From: CAYVAP01 sp964343195
GTDB lineage: Bacteria; Bacteroidota; Bacteroidia; J057
Assembly (NCBI GenBank): GCA_964343195.1
Contig: CAYFIR010000134.1
Location: 1-17,851 of the forward strand
Length of the DNA: 17,851 nt
Reading direction: 5' to 3'
The notes under the pieces were generated by a model that was not told where the DNA came from, searched no databases, and saw only the letters and a program-made list of their open reading frames with translations. The translations under genes were made by a program, and so were the position numbers. Of the stretch, positions 13,118 through 17,851 are shown one piece after another (position 1 is the stretch's first letter; the number at the start of each line of letters is the position of its first letter).

Positions 13118-13741
13118 TTACACCTCCACCACCAAAGGAGCATTCACCAGTTTTCCTCCCACATCTACCAGGGCAGCATTTACAAACTGGATTCCATTGA
13201 TCTCGGTAATGCCGTAGGCCTCATGGATATGTCCAAACAGGTGGACTTTCGGGCTTACTTCCCAAACTTTGTGATTCAGCTCTTCACATCCCGTCAGTTG
13301 TCCATGAAGGTTCAGATCGCGAATGCCGTATGGAGGGCCGTGGGTGATGAGCACATCGGTTTCTTCCGGGATAGAATGCCAGTATTCGCGGATTTCTTCG
13401 CCCCGCTGTCGATTAAAAGCCCAATTAAAGAACCAGGGGGTAACCGGCGATCCCCAAAACCGAACTCCTTCCAGCTCTATTGATTCATTCTCCAGGTAAA
13501 TACATGTCGAGTCCAGCAAACTCCGAAACTGTCCGGGGTCATCCTCCGCTAGAAAATCATGGTTTCCGGCAATGAATATCTTATAGGTGAACGGTTGGTG
13601 AGAAAACCAGTGGATGAAATCCTGCACCTGTTCGGGCGTACCTCTATTGGAGATGTCTCCTGCATGAACCAGCACGTCTCCTTCAGGTAGCTTCAGTTGG
13701 TGGTGGGTGCCATGTGTATCGGAAATGCAGACTAATCGCAT
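13118..13741 (-). CDS. Calcineurin-like metallophosphoesterase
   Basis: A cytosolic metallophosphoesterase of 207 residues with no signal peptide. The frame extends to a GTG at 13780, but ATG 13741 begins MRLVCISDTHG, the family's first strand and metal motif, so it is the likely start. Metal ligands are complete: Asp8 and His10 (SDTHG), Asp29 (HAGDISN), GNHD at 59-62, the His of LITHGPP, and the GHIH motif near 170. The PWFFNWAFNR segment and short length place it with the small MPPED1/239AB-type phosphoesterases found singly in many bacteria. The substrate (phosphodiester, nucleotide or other) is unknown. It lies between the amidohydrolase (125 bases upstream) and the DUF218-like gene. Confidence 0.88.
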   Translation of the reverse strand: MRLVCISDTHGTHHQLKLPEGDVLVHAGDISNRGTPEQVQDFIHWFSHQPFTYKIFIAGNHDFLAEDDPGQFRSLLDSTCIYLENESIELEGVRFWGSPVTPWFFNWAFNRQRGEEIREYWHSIPEETDVLITHGPPYGIRDLNLHGQLTGCEELNHKVWEVSPKVHLFGHIHEAYGITEINGIQFVNAALVDVGGKLVNAPLVVEV

Positions 13742-13773
13742 GAGAGAGGAGATTCGTAATTGGGTTATCGGGG

Positions 13774-13805
13774 TGATCACTGACCACCTTGATCACTGCT
13801 CACCT
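13774..13805. repeat. Two imperfect 16-bp tandem repeats
   Basis: TGATCACTGACCACCT (13774-13789) is followed directly by TGATCACTGCTCACCT (13790-13805), 14 of 16 bases identical. It lies in the gap between the amidohydrolase stop and the phosphoesterase start. The longer GTG-initiated frame of the phosphoesterase would run into it, another reason to prefer the ATG at 13741. Confidence 0.7.
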
Positions 13806-13866
13806 TAGTTACTCCGATCTGCCCAAATTAACTGATCCATGTTCCCTGTCCAATAATTATGGATTC

Positions 13867-15510
13867 CTACCGGGCAAGGTACCAAAGCTTTCCTTCTTTT
13901 ACTTCAATCAACATACGCTGTCCGCCCCACTGGATCAGCCAGCCCTTTTCCTGTTGAATAATTTGAGGAATTCCGTTCGGGACCGCGCGGTTAGCCATCA
14001 TAAGGATCACCCTGTCACGGCCCACCAATCGGCGCCCCTGCAGGTTTATCGTTGCCGCGGGGTGTGTGAGCGTTTGTAGAGCCTGCTCATCACCCAGTTT
14101 CCAGGCACTTAGCCATAGCTTAACCAACTCTTCTTCTCCACGATTGATGAGGTCAGAAGGCCGTATGAGTTGACCATCTCTGATTATCAGTGAGGGAGAA
14201 GCAAGAGCATTGAGGTCTTCCAGTGGGTTGGATGGAAGAATGAGTAGATCAGCCCGGTTTCCCTCGGCTACTTTTCCAGCCTTTTCTCCCAGGAAAGTAG
14301 CTGGCGAAAGGGTTGAGGCTTTCAGGATTGCTGCCGGGGACAGCCCAGTCGCAGCCATGGCTTCCAACTCCTCCTGATAACTGCTGGCATGCAGGGTCCC
14401 AATATTGCCCGCGTCGGTTCCGGTGATGATCGGCACACCGGCCCTGGCAAGACGCAGCAGATTTTGCTGCATGGTCGCCTGCTCTGCATCCGCGGGAAGA
14501 GCGGCAATCAGGAGCCGATCCACCCAGGAAGGTCGCTGCACAGATTCCAGTTCGGCCAACATCCACAGACTTTGGATAACCTCTCCCTGACCTATACGCC
14601 AATCGGCTGGTCGCAGATCCAGTTCCCCATAGAGCACCTCTTCGTAGGAATAGCTGACCGTTAGTGTGGGGCAATAGTATACTTCCTTTTCCAGCAACAG
14701 GCTGACGAACGCTGAGTCCACCAGTTTGTCGTCCACACTGTGTACCAATAGATCAGCCCCTGCTTCTACCGCTTTCCTGGCAGTCTCCAGTTGGGTCGCA
14801 TGTACCGCTACCGGAATCCCGGCTGCGTGGGCTTCCTCGCAGATGGCCTGGGCTATCGGGAAGAAAGTCTCCGGGGCTTCTCCGCGTTGAACGATGTACC
14901 ATATTTTGATGAAGTCCGGGCGAAGTGGGAGTTGATCCTGAACAGCCGTCCTTCCTTCCTCCGGACTATTTATCCTGATAATCGGCGGATCATCAGTCGT
15001 GAGCTCTTCTGGTTGGTAGGAAGAAAGCAGTGGCCCCGTAACGAGTACTTTCGGAGTAAGCCCCAACGTATCTGACTGGGAGCGGAGGTCATAATTTGAA
15101 AAAGGGCCGCCCACATCCATAATGGTGGTAATACCAGCCGCCAGATAGCGCTGCCACAAAATGGAACGATTGGCTTCAAGCTGGGCCAGTTCTTCCTCAT
15201 AAGGCCTATAACCACGTAAATCCACAACATCCGGTCGGGTAAATAATCCCCCCGATTGAAAGTGGTGCATGTGCCCATCCACGAGTCCGGGCATTACATA
15301 TTTCCCTGGGAGATAAAGGGTATCATCTGCTGGCAAGTTCAAGGTACCGGTAGGAGCGATGCGGTCTATCAGCCCCCCAGAAATCCAGACATCCTGGGCA
15401 TGAATCTTTTCCCCGGCGTCGACGTCTATTAATTCTACCCCACGGAGCAGTGTACGCTGCCCCAGCAATAATCCGGGCAACAGACTCATCAAAAGCAGTA
15501 TAATCCGCAT
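13867..15510 (-). CDS. Secreted metal-dependent amidohydrolase (imidazolonepropionase-like) with NTF2-like tail
   Basis: A 547-residue amidohydrolase. Residues 1-17 are a signal peptide with no lipobox Cys, so it is probably periplasmic. The composite N-terminal beta domain (18-75) leads to MPGLVDGHMHH with metal ligands His80 and His82. Lys202 (FIKIW) is the likely bridging Lys, His237 (VAVHAT) and His257 (LLVHSV) follow, and Asp366 lies in ITGTDAGN. This full set fits the COG1228 group (imidazolonepropionase, prolidase and related amidases), whose substrates vary widely. The barrel ends near 440 (GNRADLLILPSNPLEDL). Residues about 455-547 (ELVKLWLSAWKLGDEQALQTL, then GRRLVGRDRVI) look like an NTF2/SnoaL-like domain, unusual for the family. 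It is the first of four minus-strand genes and divergent from uvrB, 103 bases away. The physiological substrate cannot be told from sequence. Confidence 0.82.
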   Translation of the reverse strand: MRIILLLMSLLPGLLLGQRTLLRGVELIDVDAGEKIHAQDVWISGGLIDRIAPTGTLNLPADDTLYLPGKYVMPGLVDGHMHHFQSGGLFTRPDVVDLRGYRPYEEELAQLEANRSILWQRYLAAGITTIMDVGGPFSNYDLRSQSDTLGLTPKVLVTGPLLSSYQPEELTTDDPPIIRINSPEEGRTAVQDQLPLRPDFIKIWYIVQRGEAPETFFPIAQAICEEAHAAGIPVAVHATQLETARKAVEAGADLLVHSVDDKLVDSAFVSLLLEKEVYYCPTLTVSYSYEEVLYGELDLRPADWRIGQGEVIQSLWMLAELESVQRPSWVDRLLIAALPADAEQATMQQNLLRLARAGVPIITGTDAGNIGTLHASSYQEELEAMAATGLSPAAILKASTLSPATFLGEKAGKVAEGNRADLLILPSNPLEDLNALASPSLIIRDGQLIRPSDLINRGEEELVKLWLSAWKLGDEQALQTLTHPAATINLQGRRLVGRDRVILMMANRAVPNGIPQIIQQEKGWLIQWGGQRMLIEVKEGKLWYLAR

Positions 15511-15613
15511 AAACTTTCGCTAATTTTACTCAAGCTACTTCTTTTTCCTCAATTAATCGCATTTTAGTCAGGAAGCGACAGGCACCAGACCATCATCCCA
15601 TATCTTTTCATTA

Positions 15614-17641
15614 ATGTCAGAGCAAAAAGACTATTCCTTTAAGCTAAACTCCGATTACAAGCCAGCAGGTGACCAACCTCAGGCCATTCGACAGTTAGTA
15701 GAAGGGCTTGAAAATGGAGAGCAGCACCAAACACTCCTCGGGGTGACAGGTTCAGGAAAGACCTTTACCGTGGCCAATGTCATCGCCCAGTATAACCGCC
15801 CTACTCTCATCATCAGCCACAACAAAACGCTGGCAGCCCAACTTTATGGGGAGTTCAAGGAGTTTTTCCCTGATAACCTGGTCGAATACTTCATCAGTTA
15901 CTATGACTATTACCAGCCAGAAGCATTCGTCCCTTCGACCAACACCTACATTGAAAAGGACCTCTCCATCAACCAGGACATCGAAAAACTGCGTCTGAGA
16001 GCGACTACGGCCCTGGTTTCGGGCCGCTCGGATGTTATTGTCGTGGCATCCGTGAGCTGTATTTATGGTATTGGTCGCCCGGAAGATTTTGAGGCCAATA
16101 TCTACTACGCCAACGTAGGGCAGGTCATCACCCAGAACCAGTTTCTGGACAAACTCGTTCGCCTCTTTTACAGCCGGACACCTCACTTTCTGGAAGCAGG
16201 AAATTTCCGGGTAAAAGGCGACACCGTCGATGTCTACCCCGCATACGACGACTATGGAGTGCGCTTTCTGTTTTTTGGGGATGAAATCGAGCGGATCGAG
16301 CGCATCGAACCCGAAAGTGGCAAGCGTGTCGAAACCCTGCGGGACTTCACCCTCTATCCAGCCAATCTCTTCGTCACCCGCCGCGAGACCCTGAACGAAG
16401 CTATTTTCGACATCCAGGACGACCTCAAAAAGCAGATCAAATACTTCGAAGACCAGGGCTACTTCATGGAAGCCAACCGACTGCGGGAGCGCACCGAATT
16501 TGACCTGGAGATGATGCGCGAGCTGGGCTATTGCTCCGGCATCGAGAACTACAGCCGCTACCTCGCCAAGCGTCAGCCAGGCAGCCGCCCCTACTGCCTG
16601 ATCGACTACTTCCCGGATGATTTCCTTTGCGTCATCGACGAGAGTCACGTAACCCTCCCTCAGATCAGGGGGATGTTTCATGGCGACCGGCAGCGTAAGC
16701 TCACCCTGGTGGAGCACGGCTTCCGCCTACCCTCCGCACTGGACAACCGACCACAGAAGTTCGACGAATTTAACTCCCTGATGCACAGCCTGGTCTACAT
16801 GAGCGCGACTCCCTCCGAGTACGAACTGGAGATGTCAGACGGGGTCGTCGTCGAGCAAATCGTGCGTCCTACGGGTCTGCTAGACCCGCCGGTGGAAGTA
16901 CGTCCGCTCAGCAATCAGGTGGATGACCTGCTGGACGAAGTGGACAACGAAGTCAAGCGCGGCAACCGCGTACTGGTTACCACCCTGACCAAGCGCATGT
17001 CAGAAGAACTGACCAAGTACCTGGGCGACCTCAAAATCGAAGCCCGTTACCTCCACTCCGACATTGACGCGCTGGATCGGGTGGACATTCTGAGGCAATT
17101 GCGGGAAGGCACCTTTGACGTGTTGGTCGGAGTCAACCTGCTACGTGAGGGCCTCGACCTGCCGGAAGTGGGACTCGTGGCCATCCTGGATGCCGACAAA
17201 GAGGGCTTCCTTCGTTCCGGTCAGGCCCTGATACAGACGGCAGGACGTGCCGCCCGCCACTCCGAAGGCCGCGTGATACTATACGCCGACAGGATCACCG
17301 ACTCGATGAAAAAGCTCATCGACGAGACCAATTACCGCCGCGAAAAGCAGATCGCCTACAACGAGAAGCACGGCATCACGCCCAAAACTGTGGTTCGGAA
17401 GTCGGTCGATATCTTCGAGAAAGCCCTGGGATCCCGCGCCAAGAGCTACGAGGAGTTTGAAGAGCAGGTAAGCGTCGCCGCTGAAGAAGCCGCAGAGTAC
17501 ATGACCGGAGACGAATTGAAGAAGAAGATCGCCAACATCCGTAAGGAAATGGAGTCGGCCGCCAAGGAGTTAAACTTCATCGAGGCAGCGCGTCTGCGTG
17601 ACGAAATGTTTGCCTATCAAGCGCAGTTGAAAGGGAAATAA
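15614..17641 (+). CDS. uvrB: Excinuclease ABC subunit B
   Basis: UvrB (675 residues, full length), the damage-verifying helicase-like subunit of nucleotide excision repair. It is loaded onto DNA by UvrA and then recruits UvrC for incision. Motifs run in order: Walker A GVTGSGKT (43-50), the beta-hairpin region YYDYYQPEAFVPSTNTYIEK (about 95-114) used to probe damage, VVASVSCIYGIG, Walker B-type DESHVTLPQ, motif III VYMSATPSEYE, motif V GVNLLREGLDLPEVGLV, motif VI QTAGRAARH, and a C-terminal UVR domain (about 635-670, IRKEMESAAKELNFIEAARLRDEM) that contacts UvrC. The start MSEQKDYSFKL fits the family. Its stop codon coincides with the first TAA flank of the foldback element that follows. No uvrA or uvrC is in the window. 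Confidence 0.98.
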   Translation: MSEQKDYSFKLNSDYKPAGDQPQAIRQLVEGLENGEQHQTLLGVTGSGKTFTVANVIAQYNRPTLIISHNKTLAAQLYGEFKEFFPDNLVEYFISYYDYYQPEAFVPSTNTYIEKDLSINQDIEKLRLRATTALVSGRSDVIVVASVSCIYGIGRPEDFEANIYYANVGQVITQNQFLDKLVRLFYSRTPHFLEAGNFRVKGDTVDVYPAYDDYGVRFLFFGDEIERIERIEPESGKRVETLRDFTLYPANLFVTRRETLNEAIFDIQDDLKKQIKYFEDQGYFMEANRLRERTEFDLEMMRELGYCSGIENYSRYLAKRQPGSRPYCLIDYFPDDFLCVIDESHVTLPQIRGMFHGDRQRKLTLVEHGFRLPSALDNRPQKFDEFNSLMHSLVYMSATPSEYELEMSDGVVVEQIVRPTGLLDPPVEVRPLSNQVDDLLDEVDNEVKRGNRVLVTTLTKRMSEELTKYLGDLKIEARYLHSDIDALDRVDILRQLREGTFDVLVGVNLLREGLDLPEVGLVAILDADKEGFLRSGQALIQTAGRAARHSEGRVILYADRITDSMKKLIDETNYRREKQIAYNEKHGITPKTVVRKSVDIFEKALGSRAKSYEEFEEQVSVAAEEAAEYMTGDELKKKIANIRKEMESAAKELNFIEAARLRDEMFAYQAQLKGK

Positions 17642-17796
17642 GTAACGCGAGAAAAATAACATGTCGATTTCGCGCAGAGACTTTGTGCCAGGGCAAGGAA
17701 GAAAATCCGAGCTTAGCGAGCTAAGTGAGGGTTTTCTGACGCAGTCATGGTGCAAAGGATCAAGCGTAGCGGCATTACTTATTTTTGGAGCGTTAC
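17642..17796. mobile_element. 155-bp foldback element with terminal inverted repeats and TAA duplication (MITE-like)
   Basis: The ends GTAACGC (17642-17648) and GCGTTAC (17790-17796) are perfect inverted repeats. They continue, after a 3/3 mismatch, into AAAAATAA/TTATTTTT (17652-17659, 17779-17786). TAA flanks both sides (17639-17641 and 17797-17799), as expected for a 3-bp target duplication. Pairing continues inward in nested order: ATGTCG/CGGCAT, CTTTGTGCCA (17681-17690) with TGGTGCAAAG (17748-17757, two G-U pairs), GAAAATCC with GGGTTTTC, and CTTAG/CTAAG around a CGAG loop (17712-17725). The whole element can fold into one long hairpin. It encodes no transposase, so it would be non-autonomous. 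Alternatives are a large structured RNA or terminator at the end of uvrB. Confidence 0.6.
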
Positions 17797-17851
17797 TAAT
17801 TCTACTTTGTCAGGTTATCATTTGGGGTAAAATCGGTCAATATCTTCTTGC
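17661..17851 (+). CDS. Possible 5' end of a membrane protein gene (partial, doubtful)
   Basis: An ATG at 17661 opens a frame with no stop through the window edge (63 codons). Its second half contains a hydrophobic run (SVAALLIFGALLILLCQVII) that could be a membrane segment. However, most of the frame lies inside the foldback element and its first 30 residues look unlike a coding sequence (SELSELSEG arises from the central hairpin). It may be chance, or a real gene starting later, beyond the element. Confidence 0.25.
   Translation, partial: MSISRRDFVPGQGRKSELSELSEGFLTQSWCKGSSVAALLIFGALLILLCQVIIWGKIGQYLL

Noticed and set aside
15752..16717. 321-codon minus-strand open frame inside uvrB
   Set aside because: It is antisense to conserved helicase motifs of uvrB and has no recognisable protein features; long antisense frames are common in GC-balanced conserved genes.
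17642..17796. Integron attC site
   Set aside because: The element folds like a long hairpin, but the ends lack the GTTRRRY/RYYYAAC core pattern and there is no integrase or cassette context in the window.

Overview
The window looks like a chromosomal segment of a Bacteroidota bacterium, most likely from the Saprospiria (Lewinella-like). The evidence is: two secreted proteins ending in type IX secretion (Por) C-terminal sorting domains; TTTG-N18/19-TAnnTTTG promoters upstream of rpsF and aroC; a compact rpsF-rpsR-rplI operon without priB; no obvious Shine-Dalgarno sequences; and TonB-dependent uptake genes. The family is an inference from protein style, not from a marker comparison.

Left part (1-5570). 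The first 66 bases may be the 3' end of a gene, closed by a strong terminator. A DUF3347-type lipoprotein (196-759, +) follows and converges, across a 16-bp-stem two-way terminator, on rpsF-rpsR-rplI (minus strand), which has a near-perfect Bacteroidota promoter. Upstream of it on the minus strand lies a three-gene set: a small cysteine-containing membrane protein, a Met/His-rich lipoprotein with two YtkA-like domains, and a TonB-dependent receptor with features of the NosA/OprC copper receptors. With the DUF3347 lipoprotein on the far side of the ribosomal operon, this reads as a copper (or similar soft metal) acquisition and handling region.

Middle (5734-11190). Two divergent secreted T9SS cargo genes follow: a 1021-residue beta-helix protein (minus) and a 233-residue starch-binding-like module protein (plus), separated by a 341-base gap. 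Then comes aroC (chorismate synthase), whose promoter sits so close to the ATG that the mRNA is probably leaderless. Downstream of aroC are five perfect 9-bp tandem repeats, followed by degenerate copies in inverted orientation.

Right part (11194-17851). Four minus-strand genes may form a loose transcription unit: a metal-dependent amidohydrolase with an NTF2-like tail, a metallophosphoesterase, a membrane-anchored DUF218-like protein whose domain seems to be split by a carbohydrate-binding-like insertion, and an enoyl-CoA hydratase family protein. uvrB runs divergently on the plus strand. Directly after the uvrB stop codon lies a 155-bp foldback element with terminal inverted repeats and a 3-bp TAA flanking duplication. 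It looks like a small non-autonomous mobile element (MITE) and is the most unusual DNA structure in the window.

Several starts were moved to internal ATG codons (rpsF, the TonB receptor, the YtkA-like lipoprotein, the starch-binding-like protein, the hydratase and the phosphoesterase) because the longer reading frames begin with TTG or GTG or add residues ahead of an evident signal peptide or conserved N-terminus.
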